A stretch of DNA of 64,000 bases from Streptomyces sp. HUAS ZL42 (GTDB taxonomy: Bacteria > Actinomycetota > Actinomycetes > Streptomycetales > Streptomycetaceae), in assembly GCF_040782645.1 (NCBI RefSeq), contig NZ_CP160403.1, forward strand, positions 1-64,000, read 5' to 3'. The position numbers and the translations under genes are program-made. Position 1 is the first letter of the stretch, and each line of letters opens with the position of its first letter. The notes under the pieces are model-generated. The model was not told where the DNA came from, did not search any database, and saw only the letters and a program-made list of their open reading frames with translations. This document shows, one piece after another, positions 17,706-26,153 of this stretch.

Positions 17706-19304
17706 ATGGCGTGCGAGACGGTCGAGGCTGTGCTCTTTCCCGGGATCGATGTGCGGGTGGAGGGGGTGAGCGACTCCTCCGGCATCCTGGTGGCGGAGGC
17801 GGTGTCGACGGCCTGCCCGGGCCGGTGCCCGACCTGCCGCAAGCAGCCCGGCCGCGTGCACAGCACGTATCAACGCACCCTGGATGAGCGGCCGTTGGGC
17901 TCACGCCGGGTCATCGTCCGGCTGCAGGTGCGCCGGTACTTCTGCGATAGGAAGAGCTGTTCTCGCACGACGTTCGTCGAGCAGGTGCCGGGTCTGTCCG
18001 CGCGCTATCGCCGTTCCAGTACCGGGCTGGCGGGCTGGCTGCGGTCGATCGCGATCGAGCTCGGCGGCCGTCCCGCCGCACGACTGTGCGGCCGCCTGCG
18101 GCTGACCGCGGGCCGGACGCGGCTGCTCAGGCTGCTGACGGCGCCTGTGGCGCCGGACCGGGCGCCGCGGGTGCTGGGGGTGGACGAGTTCGCCTTCCGC
18201 AAGGGCTGCACCTACGGCACCGTCCTGGTCGACGTCGAGGCCGGCCGGGTCGTGGAAGTGCTGCCCGACCGCACCTCCGAGACGTTCGCCGCCTGGCTCA
18301 AGGACCATCCCGGCGCGGAGATCATCTGCCGGGACCGGGCGACCGCCTACACCAAGGCGGTCAGGGGAGCCGCCCCGGACGCCCTCGAAGTCGCTGATCG
18401 CTGGCATCTGTTGCAGAATCTGTCCGCCGCGGTGGAGAAGACCTGTCACCAGCACCGCGACTGCCTGCGCAAACGTGCCGAGGAGGAGACGGTGACCGAG
18501 GTTCCGGAGCCGCCCCCGATGCTGTTTCCGCCCGCGGAACTGCCCCGCACCCAGATCATCGAACGCACCCGCCACCGCTACGAGGACATCCACCGCCTGC
18601 TGGAGAAACGCTGGACGATCAGCGCCATCGCCCGCCGTCTCAACCTCGACCGCAAGACCGTGCGCCGCTTCCGCGACACCGACCTCGACCAACTACTGGC
18701 CTCTGCCCGCGACCGCCGCCCCAACGGCGTCCTGGAGCCGTTCAGGGCATACCTCAACGCCCGCTTCACCGAAGCCCAAGGCCAGGTCAGCGGCACCCGC
18801 CTGTTCCTGGAGATCCAGGACCGCGGCTACCGCGGCAGCCGACAGGTCGTCCGCAAACACCTCGCCGCCCTCCGCGCGGGCACCGCCGAACCGGCCCGCG
18901 CCGACATCCCGAGCCCTCGCAAGATCACCTCGTGGATCATGCGGCCCCGGGAGACGCTCACCGAAAGCCAGGACGAGCGACTCCTTCAAGTCCGGCTCGC
19001 CTGCCCGGACATCACTCAGGCCTGCGACCTTGCCCGCGCCTTCGCCGACATAGTCCGCCACCAGCGCGGATGCCTCCTGCTGGAGTGGATCCGGCAGGCC
19101 GAACAGTACGCACCGAAGCCCATGAAGGGCTTCGCTGGCTTCCTCCGCCAGGACCTCGACGCCGTCACCTCCGGACTGACCCTGCCCTGGAGCTCTGGGG
19201 TCGTCGAAGGGCACGTAAACAGGGTGAAAACACTCAAGAGGGCTATGTATGGCCGAGCCTCATTCGAACTCCTCCGGACCCGCATCCTCGGAAACGGCCC
19301 GTGA
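17706..19304 (+). CDS. ISL3-family transposase
   Basis: A 532-residue intact transposase. It has an N-terminal zinc-ribbon with cysteines in CPGRCPTCRK and FCDRKSCSRTTF. The DDE_Tnp_ISL3 core begins VLGVDEFAFRKGCTYGTVLV (first Asp), followed by IICRDRATAYTKAVRGAAPD (second Asp) and DRWHLLQNL. A helix-turn-helix insert (ISAIARRLNLDRKTVRRF) precedes the final catalytic stretch SSGVVEGHVNRVKTLKRAMY. Catalyses cut-and-paste transposition. No frame damage is seen, so this may be the one active element here. Confidence 0.9.
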   Translation: MACETVEAVLFPGIDVRVEGVSDSSGILVAEAVSTACPGRCPTCRKQPGRVHSTYQRTLDERPLGSRRVIVRLQVRRYFCDRKSCSRTTFVEQVPGLSARYRRSSTGLAGWLRSIAIELGGRPAARLCGRLRLTAGRTRLLRLLTAPVAPDRAPRVLGVDEFAFRKGCTYGTVLVDVEAGRVVEVLPDRTSETFAAWLKDHPGAEIICRDRATAYTKAVRGAAPDALEVADRWHLLQNLSAAVEKTCHQHRDCLRKRAEEETVTEVPEPPPMLFPPAELPRTQIIERTRHRYEDIHRLLEKRWTISAIARRLNLDRKTVRRFRDTDLDQLLASARDRRPNGVLEPFRAYLNARFTEAQGQVSGTRLFLEIQDRGYRGSRQVVRKHLAALRAGTAEPARADIPSPRKITSWIMRPRETLTESQDERLLQVRLACPDITQACDLARAFADIVRHQRGCLLLEWIRQAEQYAPKPMKGFAGFLRQDLDAVTSGLTLPWSSGVVEGHVNRVKTLKRAMYGRASFELLRTRILGNGP

Positions 19305-19349
19305 GACAGTCGGACACGGCTCACCGATCATCACCGAGGAGAAGAATCC

Positions 19350-19826
19350 ATGAGTCCGTTGCCCGCCGTCACCGGCCGTGATGAGTTCGATGCCCTGGTC
19401 GTCAGAACCGACTACCTCGACGACCAGGCGTGGCAGGACGTAGCGGCGGCGCTGATGGAGCCCTGGGGAGACAGGCCGTACGAGGCAGACGTCCACTTCA
19501 TCGACGATCTGGCCTGGTCAGGGGCGACCGTTGACGAGGTGCTGACGGCGGTCCGCGGCGACGACAACCTGGCCGTCGTCTTTCTCGCCGACCGTACAAC
19601 CATGCAGGCCGAGAGCCACCCGCTGCTGGCGGTCACCACGCTGACGCGGGAGGAATGCGTGGACGACGAGGACTACGCACAGCTGACCGAGTTCGGCCGC
19701 CATTTCCGCACCATCCCCGCAAGACTCCACGAGGTCCACGCGAACCTGAGCATCGGCAACCTGGGCTTCGAGGAGTTTGCGGCATGGGCTCACGATGATC
19801 CCGAGGGGATCTTCCGGTCCTTCTGA
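19350..19826 (+). CDS. DUF6924-type protein, passenger of the ISL3 element
   Basis: A 158-residue acidic, soluble protein starting after GAGGAGAAG at ATG 19350. Motifs LVVRTDYLDDQAWQDVAAAL, VHFIDDLAWSGATVDEVL and VFLADRTTMQAESHPLLAV match the DUF6924 pattern (family memory, not a search). Function unknown. It lies inside the IS, 45 bases after the transposase and before the right end, so it moves with the element. It could be a transposition accessory or captured cargo. Confidence 0.7.
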   Translation: MSPLPAVTGRDEFDALVVRTDYLDDQAWQDVAAALMEPWGDRPYEADVHFIDDLAWSGATVDEVLTAVRGDDNLAVVFLADRTTMQAESHPLLAVTTLTREECVDDEDYAQLTEFGRHFRTIPARLHEVHANLSIGNLGFEEFAAWAHDDPEGIFRSF

Positions 19827-19948
19827 ACGGGTTCACGGAACTGCGGTCAGAGCCGTTTTCAAGGATCCTCATCAGGGCCTCATTGCCCGGCCGCAGCCAT
19901 GAACGTACCGAACGCCTCGGTGGTGACAGAATCGCAGGTCGACTCACA

Positions 19949-20493
19949 TCACTCGCTGCTCGAAGCCACGTCGCGGGCGGCGTAGGGCAGGAGTTCAGCG
20001 ATGGCAGCCTCGTTTGAGAGGGGCTTTCGGGTGCCGCACCCGACCAGCACCACCAGACGCAGCAGCGGACAGCCGAACTCCTCCACCTCGCCGACATGCC
20101 TGGGGAAGTGCCAGGCCAGTGCCTCCTCGTCCGGAACGGTCAAAGTGGGTGCCGTCAACAGCGACGACCCGCACACCGCGGTAGAAAAAGTCCGGTCTGC
20201 GCCAAAGTGGCCACAGGACCAGCGAGGATCTCGAACAGGCGGCGCAGCGGGGCACTGCCCAGTCGGCGGCGGGCCCGCGACAGCGAGGAGGCGCACGGGC
20301 TCATCACCTCGATCCTGCCCAGTCCCGCGCGGAGCTTGTCCCACTCCGCCTGGTAGGAGGAGCGCTCGAAGAAGGTCAGGGCAAGCACGAAGTACACCAC
20401 CGCCCGCGCTGGCAGCAGCCGCACGCGCCGCTTGCGCGAGCCGGTCTCCTCGAGCACGGCGTCGACCAGCTGTGGGTCAACGACCTGCGTCAA
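19949..20493 (-). pseudogene. IS4-family transposase remnant
   Basis: The N-terminal IS4 domain begins at 20493 (DPQLVDAVLEETGSRKRRVR, RAVVYFVLALTFFERSSYQA). It continues through the first catalytic stretch in a second frame (FFYRGVRVVAVDGTHF) and a third (TVPDEEALAWHFPRHVGEVE). The rest is missing where the ISL3 right end begins, so the gene is both frameshifted and truncated. The 20521-20806 gap beyond it holds nothing I can recognise. Confidence 0.75.
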
Positions 20494-20806
20494 CTCTCCC
20501 CGACGGCCGGGGCATCCAGAGCATGCGCTGACCCCTCGGGTGGCGGGGTGGCAGAATGCCGCAGCAACGGACCTTTAGGACGACGATCTCTGGGCTCGAC
20601 ACCACAGGGATCTACCAGGGGTCCCGTCCTCTCGTTCATGGACGTGACACAGCACCAGGCGGCATAGCGCCACGGTGTTGCACCACGCGGGACGCCATCG
20701 AATGGTGTCGCCGGTGGTCGTGGCCGCCGCCGGCTACGGGCAGAACGCCGACGCCAGCAAGCACAGCACCTGCCATAGAAGGGGCCTGCCGAGTGCCCGC
20801 AACGGT

Positions 20807-20987
20807 CTACTGCTGCTTGGCGTACTGAACGAAGGCTGTCCAGGCCGCTGGCTCAACGCAGATGACACCGCTGTGGCGGTCCTTCGTGTCACGCACCATG
20901 ACCACGCCCGAGTCGTTGTCAGCGACCTCGACACACGTGTCCTGCGTGGTGTGCGAACTGGTGTGCCAGTTGGGCTTCTCAGGCAAG
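20807..20987 (-). CDS. DUF397 small protein
   Basis: 60 residues from TTG 20987, with AGGAGC six bases upstream. It reads PEKPNWHTSSHTTQDTCVEV, then VMVRDTKDRHSGVICVEPAA and WTAFVQYAKQ, the DUF397 signature (W-x-x-S...C-V-E-V...V-R-D-S/T-K). It starts 8 bases after the XRE gene stop. DUF397 proteins are partners or modulators of WhiJ-type regulators such as its neighbour. Confidence 0.85.
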
Positions 20988-20995
20988 GTGAGCTC

Positions 20996-21850
20996 CTACG
21001 CGGTTGGCATCCGGTCGAAGTGCTGCATCGCAGTAAAGATGATGTCCCGGACGTTGCTCCCATAGACCGCTGACTGCTGGAGAAGAGCGAACGCCTTGGC
21101 GTAGAGCTCGATTTCTCGCGGTTGGGAGACGGACAGCTCTGCAGAGTAGGTCTCCACGAGGACGAGTTTGTCGTCGAACATCGAAAACGAGTTGCCGGGC
21201 CAGATCGCGGCCGGTGCGGAGCGGGGGACGATGCCGAGGCTGAGTCTGGGCAGGCTCATCACCGCCAGGAGGCGGTCTAGTTGGCCCTTCATCACGTCGG
21301 GGCCACCAAAGTTGGTGTAGAGGGCCTGTTCGCCGAGCAGCACGTTGAAGATCCGCTCGCCTTGGTAGAGGTAGTGCTGGCGTTCCAGTCGCTTGGCTAC
21401 GGCTGCCTCTGAGTCGTCGGGAATCTCGTAGTAGTTGACGACCTGCTCGAAGACTTTGGTGGCGTACTCGGTTGTCTGGAGGGTGCCCCAGACGACGGTG
21501 GGGTGCCAGATGCGGAATACCTTGGTCTTGGCGTAGACGGGGATGGCTTTGTGCTGCCGGCTCTTGGCGCCGGCTTGGAGTTGGCGGCGCCACTCGAGCC
21601 AGAGTTCGTCGACATGGCGGACGATCGCGATCAGGTCGCCTATCTGGTCCACCTGGCCGGTGATCTCGCACCAGAGACGGATGTCGTCTTCGCTCGGGCG
21701 TTGTTTACCGTGCTCGATGCGCGAGACCTTCGACTCGTGCCATGCGGTGGCATGCGCGAAGGCCCGCCCGCTGGTGAATCCGGCGTCCTTGCGGAAGCCG
21801 CGCAGCCGGGCGCCGAGCGCCTGCAGTGCCTCATCTACTTGGGTGGTCAC
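20996..21850 (-). CDS. WhiJ-type XRE regulator (HTH + DUF5753)
   Basis: A 284-residue regulator. The N-terminal helix-turn-helix (residues 12-65) includes SGRAFAHATAWHESKVSRIE. A DUF5753 domain fills the rest (TKVFRIWHPTVVWGTLQTTEYA, FNVLLGEQALYTNFGGPDVM, RLSLGIVPRSAPA, VETYSAELSVSQP). Proteins of this family control development or antibiotic production in Streptomyces together with DUF397 partners. It lies between DUF6879 (7 bases upstream) and DUF397 (8 bases downstream) in one transcript. Confidence 0.9.
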   Translation of the reverse strand: MTTQVDEALQALGARLRGFRKDAGFTSGRAFAHATAWHESKVSRIEHGKQRPSEDDIRLWCEITGQVDQIGDLIAIVRHVDELWLEWRRQLQAGAKSRQHKAIPVYAKTKVFRIWHPTVVWGTLQTTEYATKVFEQVVNYYEIPDDSEAAVAKRLERQHYLYQGERIFNVLLGEQALYTNFGGPDVMKGQLDRLLAVMSLPRLSLGIVPRSAPAAIWPGNSFSMFDDKLVLVETYSAELSVSQPREIELYAKAFALLQQSAVYGSNVRDIIFTAMQHFDRMPTA

Positions 21851-21857
21851 GGATGGT

Positions 21858-22382
21858 TCAGGGTGTGTACTCGGCGTGCGGGACGGCGTGGGTCCACAGC
21901 AGGTCCCGCACGGCTACGCATGCGGCGACGGCGTCCGGGTCGGCGATGATCTGTGATCCGAGGACGCGTCCGTCGGGATCGAAGTGGCCCACGGCGAGGA
22001 GGTGGTCGTCGTACAGCCACCAGTCCTTGCCGTCGAAGGGGAAGGTGATGCCTTCGGGCAGGAGGTGGCGGGGCAGCCAGCGGATGTCCTCGCCGGCTTC
22101 CTCGTTCAGCTCCGTGAGGTCGTACTCCCACTGGATGTAGGGGCTGAGCGGTTCTGTGATGACCCGGACACGGCGGACGCTCATGCCGCGCCCGGTGGTC
22201 TGCTGTACGAGCCGGATCCACGGCGTGAGATAGGACGTGTCGGTGCGGCCGCCGGTGAGCCAGCTCTGAAACGGTCCGTCCTCGTCGGGTACCGAGTAGT
22301 CGTCGCGCAGCTCCAGGTGGAAGGCATCACGCTGGAAACGCTCGAAGAGCGTGTTGCGCTCAGCGCTCGAGATCAGCTCCAC
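21858..22382 (-). CDS. DUF6879 family protein
   Basis: 174 residues from GTG 22382, just after GGAGGAA. It reads LFERFQRDAFHLELRDDYSV, DLTELNEEAGEDIRWLPR and WLYDDHLLAVGHFDPDGRV, the DUF6879 pattern common in Streptomyces WhiJ-like loci. It is soluble and its biochemical role is unknown. The start overlaps the 3' end of the upstream gene by 23 bases, indicating coupled translation in a four-gene leftward operon. Confidence 0.8.
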   Translation of the reverse strand: MELISSAERNTLFERFQRDAFHLELRDDYSVPDEDGPFQSWLTGGRTDTSYLTPWIRLVQQTTGRGMSVRRVRVITEPLSPYIQWEYDLTELNEEAGEDIRWLPRHLLPEGITFPFDGKDWWLYDDHLLAVGHFDPDGRVLGSQIIADPDAVAACVAVRDLLWTHAVPHAEYTP

Positions 22383-22761
22383 GCGGTTCCTCCAGCAGGG
22401 CGGTGATGTCCGCCTTCGCTACCTCAACGCAGCTCTCATAGTGCGGGAGCGACATCTGGGACAGGGCCTCTGCGTCGCTCACCGCTTTGCCCTGGACGAC
22501 GCACGTACCCTGCGGGGTCACGATCATGATCGGGGCCCGGACACGTTTGATGTCCCCGGCCGCAAACCCATCCTCCTTCAGGTGCTCGAACAACTCGGTG
22601 GGCACCTCCACCGCACTCTCGCCCTCGGGTACATCGAGCTGCATGAGCAGTTCGTTGGCGAAGAGCTGCCAGCCCTGGACGATGTAGCTGTCCCGGTCGG
22701 TCGCATACAGCGTCGGGCAGTCGCCGCCCGTGGAGTTGGTGCCAAGGAACCGTAACTTCAT
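22360..22761 (-). CDS. Hypothetical protein, first gene of the WhiJ-like operon
   Basis: 133 residues from ATG 22761, chosen because AGGAGAG lies 5 bases upstream; the longer frame to 22806 lacks a ribosome site. It contains KLRFLGTNSTGGDCPTLYAT, SYIVQGWQLFA and KRVRAPIMIVTPQGTCVVQG. Small actinobacterial proteins of this kind often precede DUF6879 genes. No known function, no membrane segment. Confidence 0.75.
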   Translation of the reverse strand: MKLRFLGTNSTGGDCPTLYATDRDSYIVQGWQLFANELLMQLDVPEGESAVEVPTELFEHLKEDGFAAGDIKRVRAPIMIVTPQGTCVVQGKAVSDAEALSQMSLPHYESCVEVAKADITALLEEPRGADLER

Positions 22762-23029
22762 GGCCACTCTCCTGTCGTCATCCTTGCTCAGGTTTGCGCG
22801 ACACATCGATGGTCAGCCGACCGTAGGAGCCCGTCAACCGGCATGCTGCAAACTCGCGCAAGCATCTTGGGAGTTGAGTGACACCGGTCCTACGGTCGTC
22901 ATCAGTCGCCGTCGACTGCCACGCCCGAGCTCGCCTACCGGGCACCGCACCCCGGCGACCTGGAGGAGAGCCCGGCCCTGCGCGGCCCGTCAGGGCCGGG
23001 TGCCCCACCCCGGAGGGACCACCTTGACC

Positions 23030-23551
23030 ATGACCGCCGCAACACCCAGCCCAAGCGGCATGCCCGGCTACAGTGCGCTACTGCCGTGCCGGCCCCAGTC
23101 CGTACCGTGCGCCCGACGCCTCGTCACCAGCGCTCTTGGCGCGTGGGACATGGACGTGCTGGCCGACGACGCGGAGCTGATCGTGTCGGAGCTGCTGACG
23201 AACGCGATCGACCACACCCACTGCTGCTTCGCACGGGTGATGGTCCAGCGTCCGCTCGAGCACCGTGTTCGGGTGTCCGTCGCCGACGCCTCTGCCGCGC
23301 TGCCCACCCTCTCCCCTGCCGGCGGCTGGGCCGAACGAGGCCGCGGCCTGATGCTCGTCGACGCGCTCAGTACGCAATGGGGATACGACCGCCACCCGGG
23401 CTACAAGACCACCTGGGCCGAACTGCACCTGCCGGCCACCACCCCGTCACCGTCCGCCCCGACCCCCGGTGCGGCGCTCGCAACGGCGGACCATCCCACC
23501 GCCGTTCGGGCCGCGGCCCGGTGTCCCGCGTGTGACGAGGCGGGCCGGTGA
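23030..23551 (+). CDS. HATPase-fold ATP-binding protein (anti-sigma/AbaA-like)
   Basis: 173 residues from ATG 23030 with GGAGGG upstream. It is a GHKL ATPase of the RsbW/SpoIIAB type: N-box ELIVSELLTNAIDHTHC, G1-like VADASAALPT and G2 AERGRGLMLVDALSTQWG. Such proteins bind anti-sigma antagonists or act beside WhiJ regulators. It is divergent from the WhiJ-like operon across a 268-bp shared promoter region and begins a rightward cluster. Its stop overlaps the next start (GTGA). Confidence 0.85.
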   Translation: MTAATPSPSGMPGYSALLPCRPQSVPCARRLVTSALGAWDMDVLADDAELIVSELLTNAIDHTHCCFARVMVQRPLEHRVRVSVADASAALPTLSPAGGWAERGRGLMLVDALSTQWGYDRHPGYKTTWAELHLPATTPSPSAPTPGAALATADHPTAVRAAARCPACDEAGR

Positions 23552-23784
23552 GCATCCGAGCGGTCGTGTGTCACAAGGAGTGGACCCTCCAGCCCGACCG
23601 GGAGCCGGACGCCGAGCCCACCACCTACGCGATGCAGTGCGCCATCTGCGGCGAAAGCTCAACCCCCGGCACCGATGTCGCCGAAGCACAGGACTGGGTG
23701 CTCCAGCACGGCGGCCGTAACCCCGCACACCACACCTATCGGGAGGTCATCACCCGGCCGTGGCGGGCCTGGTGGACACCATGA
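23548..23784 (+). CDS. DUF7848-type small protein
   Basis: 78 residues, GTG start overlapping the ATPase stop by 4 bases. It contains WTLQPDREPDAEPTTYAMQC, a CxxC pair (CAICGESS) and QDWVLQHGGRNPAHHTYREV, the pattern of DUF7848 proteins in Streptomyces. The two cysteines suggest a metal site. Function unknown. Translationally coupled at both ends. Confidence 0.75.
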   Translation: MSIRAVVCHKEWTLQPDREPDAEPTTYAMQCAICGESSTPGTDVAEAQDWVLQHGGRNPAHHTYREVITRPWRAWWTP

Positions 23785-23900
23785 TCCGCCGCGCCGTAAA
23801 CCGGCCGGCCCGCTACACCGGCCCCCTGCTGATCGTGCTCATCGCCGCCTCCTGCGGCTTCGTGATCGGCGTTGCCGTCGCCACCGGCCCCCGCCCCTGA
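23781..23900 (+). CDS. Very small single-span membrane protein
   Basis: 39 residues from ATG 23781, overlapping the previous stop as ATGA. It has a basic N-terminus (MIRRAVNRPARYT) and a hydrophobic stretch (GPLLIVLIAASCGFVIGVAV). The coupling to two real genes and the clean membrane segment support it despite its size. An inverted repeat follows at 23907. Confidence 0.6.
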   Translation: MIRRAVNRPARYTGPLLIVLIAASCGFVIGVAVATGPRP

Positions 23901-23906
23901 AAAACC

Positions 23907-23970
23907 CCCGTCCCTGCCGGATGGAGCCGATCGCTGTTCCCCTACTCCGCAAGGCCCCGGCAGGGACGGG
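23907..23970. terminator. 14-bp inverted repeat, possible terminator
   Basis: CCCGTCCCTGCCGG (23907-23920) pairs perfectly with 23957-23970 across a 36-base loop. It lies 6 bases after the small membrane protein's stop and before the next gene at 24111. It may be a terminator or an attenuator. Confidence 0.45.
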
Positions 23971-24110
23971 CCACACAGCCCCGGCCCGCGCGGGCCCACC
24001 CCCCAACGCCTACCGGGCGAACGCCGCTGGGCAGGCCGCCACAGCCCGCAACAGGCGCGAGCGGTCCTGCACCCTGCGACCACCATCGACGAGAAAGAAG
24101 AGCCCTTCGC

Positions 24111-24776
24111 GTGCACACTGCCACCGGACCAGGCCTGGTCCCCTTCATCACCCAGCGGGAGGGCGAGGACAGCCGCACCGGACAACCTGATCATTGTTCA
24201 GCACCCCGGCGGCGGGCCCTGGCTGCACTACCTGGACGAGAACCCCAGGGACCGGGATGTGCGGGGCGTGCAGTGGGCGCGCTGCTCGTTCAACCCGGTG
24301 GACGAGCGCGGATGGCCCACCGGCGTCCCCCAGTGGAAGCTGATGCACCCCTACCGGCAGATGATGACCATGCAGGCCCTGCGCTGCCAGGTCTGCGCGC
24401 AGCCCGCGCGCAGCGCGCTGGGGTTCATCTTCCTCGCCGGGCCCGGCGATGTGGACCCCGCTCAGGTGCCGGCCTTGACCAACCAGCCGCCGGTGTGCGC
24501 CAAGCACGCCCTCACCGCCGCCAAGCTGTGCCCGCACCTTGCCAACAACCCCATGGTCTTCCTGGCGCGCAGCGCTCCGCTGTACGGGGTGAGTGGCGTC
24601 CTGTACGGGCTGGCAGGAGACGGCGCACACGTCGTCGCACGACCCGACAACCCCCTGCCCTACAGCCACCCCACCTGCCCACCCTCCTCGCCTCACAACT
24701 CATCCGCCAACTGACCTCCTACCGCCTCACCGACCTCGACGAGCTACTGCACGAACTCACCCCACCCACCGGGTAA
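24111..24776 (+). pseudogene. Conserved Streptomyces hypothetical, two frameshifts
   Basis: It starts GTG 24111 (MHTATGPGLVPFITQREGED). Near 24171 the coding frame changes to APDNLIIVQHPGGGPWLHYL and continues through WKLMHPYRQMMTMQALRCQV and CPHLANNPMVFLARSAPLYG. Near 24670 it returns to the first frame (LPTLLASQLIRQLTSYRLTD) and ends at 24776. An extra base at the first site and a lost C in CCACCCCACC at the second would restore about 222 residues. Paired cysteines (CQVCAQPAR, CAKH) suggest a zinc-binding fold. It is the last gene of the ATPase-DUF7848 cluster. Function unknown. Confidence 0.6.
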
Positions 24777-24949
24777 ATCCCCCGCCCAGTGGACCGGACA
24801 ACCCCACCCCCGGCCTGGCCATCAGGGCAGACCAACCCCCGGTGCCGGCCTGCCCCCGTGTCCCCCACGGCTCAGCGAGTCACCCCGCCGGTGCCCTGCC
24901 CACTTCACCGCCCCTCCCCGTCGAGGCGGCAGAGGGCACTCCCCCACAC

Positions 24950-25108
24950 CCCGCACGCATCGTCATCGATCAACTCGAAGGGAAGACGCTGCCTCAGCTC
25001 TCCCAGACGCCCCGACGCGAAGACACCGGAGGCCACGGTGATGGAGCGACTCAGCGTGGTGGGTGAGACACCGGAGCTCGAGACCGCCACTGCGTACCCT
25101 TGCGCCAA
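24950..25108 (-). pseudogene. IS4-family transposase N-terminal fragment
   Basis: It reads PTTLSRSITVASGVFASGRL and GELRQRLPFELIDDDA, the start of an IS4-type transposase, then loses homology. It is a short remnant between the 24.1-kb gene and the sugar ABC locus. The rest of 24777-24949 shows nothing I can support. Confidence 0.5.
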
Positions 25109-25217
25109 TTTGTCACATTATCGAGCCCCTTTTTGGTGACGTGATCAGCTGGCGCCGCCGCATCTTCTTTCGGCCAGGCAGTTGACATCCCCTCACCCTT
25201 GACTCATGCTCTCCGCA

Positions 25218-25233
25218 ACTGGTCATAACCAGA
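25218..25233. promoter_or_regulatory. GntR operator ACTGGTCATAACCAGA ahead of the ABC operon
   Basis: Inverted ACTGGT/ACCAG arms with a 4-base centre, plus a further half-site ACCAGT at 25238-25243. It belongs to the five-member set described at 36609, 37495, 37656 and 43968. It precedes the oxidoreductase remnant and the ABC genes by about 130 bases. Confidence 0.7.
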
Positions 25234-25359
25234 CACTACCAGTCTCGCAAACGGCTGGGGTTTGTCCTCGAGACAGCGCGGTGGAGCGTTGCCACGACGG
25301 GCTCGACATCGAGCCGACTAGGCAGTCCCGAAGGTCTGAGAAAGGCACGAGTGTTGGAA

Positions 25360-26153
25360 ATGCGAATAGGTCTCCTTGGCGCGGACCCTCCGGGCGCCCT
25401 CCACGCGGTGAGCCCTGCGGCGGTGCCGGAATGCAGGTCGCTGGCTGTCGCTTCGGAGCAGGTCTCGCACACCGCTCTGGAAGCTATCCGGAAGTCCCCC
25501 TCGACCCGAAGCAGGTCGACGCGGTCATCATCCCCACACCGACGGATACGCACGCCCACTACGGGCACGGATCGCTCAGTGCCCTCGTCGCCATGAGCCG
25601 AACCAACCACGGCGCCTTCCCTAGTGGATCTTTCAACACCCACAGCGAGTCCGGCAGCGGCACCCTTATCGACGACGCGGTGCATCCGACCGACGCCCTG
25701 CGCGGGCTGACCGGGTATGAGTACCGGACCTTCCGTGCGGAGACCGGCAGTTATAGCCGGGTCGGTGACGTGGAGGACGCGGAGCAGGTAGTCGTCACGA
25801 CCACAGGCGGAGCCTGGGCGAGCATCGACCCGAGCTGGTCACATCCGGTCAGCATGTCCGGGGCAAACGACCTGGTGACGGCCCTGGGGTTCGAGAACGA
25901 CAGGTTCTCGACCGACGCCTTCGCAGGCCATGGCTCACCCCTCGACGAGGACGGCGCCGTCACCCACCCGCCGTACGGCCAAAGCATGGACGCAGAGCTT
26001 CCCGACGACTGGCTCGCCATCCAGCTCGGCTCGGCACCACCCGTCCCAATGAACGACGGCTGCAAGGCCACCCAGGCCGCGCTCACCACCTTGACATCAA
26101 CCCGGTACGGAACAGTCGTCGACATTACGGAGCAGGAGAACGGGTCGGCATGA
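25360..26153 (+). pseudogene. Gfo/Idh/MocA oxidoreductase remnant
   Basis: The N-terminal piece MRIGLLGADPPGALHAV (frame of 25360) starts a Rossmann fold. The frame then changes near 25485 to PKQVDAVIIPTPTDTHA. About 70-80 residues, including the expected EKP motif, are missing. The C-terminal part follows as YEYRTFRAETGSYSRVGDVE, VVVTTTGGAWASIDPSWSH and PPVPMNDGCKATQAALTTL. Intact members are about 335 residues; this one has about 264 codons and two frames. The stop overlaps the permease ATG (ATGA), so it was the first gene of the ABC operon, probably an inositol- or sugar-type dehydrogenase. Confidence 0.7.

Larger units (their letters stand above)
17607..19877 (+). mobile_element. ISL3-family insertion sequence with passenger gene
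   Basis: Inverted ends share CTGATG, then TTGAAAACGGCTCTGACCGC, then AGTTCCGTGAA (left 17609-17656, right about 19829-19875). Between them lie an intact ISL3 transposase and a second gene, both rightward. I see no clear 8-bp target duplication. The right end abuts a truncated IS4 copy, so this element probably inserted into it. Confidence 0.85.

Noticed and set aside
17601..19885. 8-bp target duplication of the ISL3 element
   Set aside because: The bases flanking the two ends do not match, probably because one flank has been rearranged.
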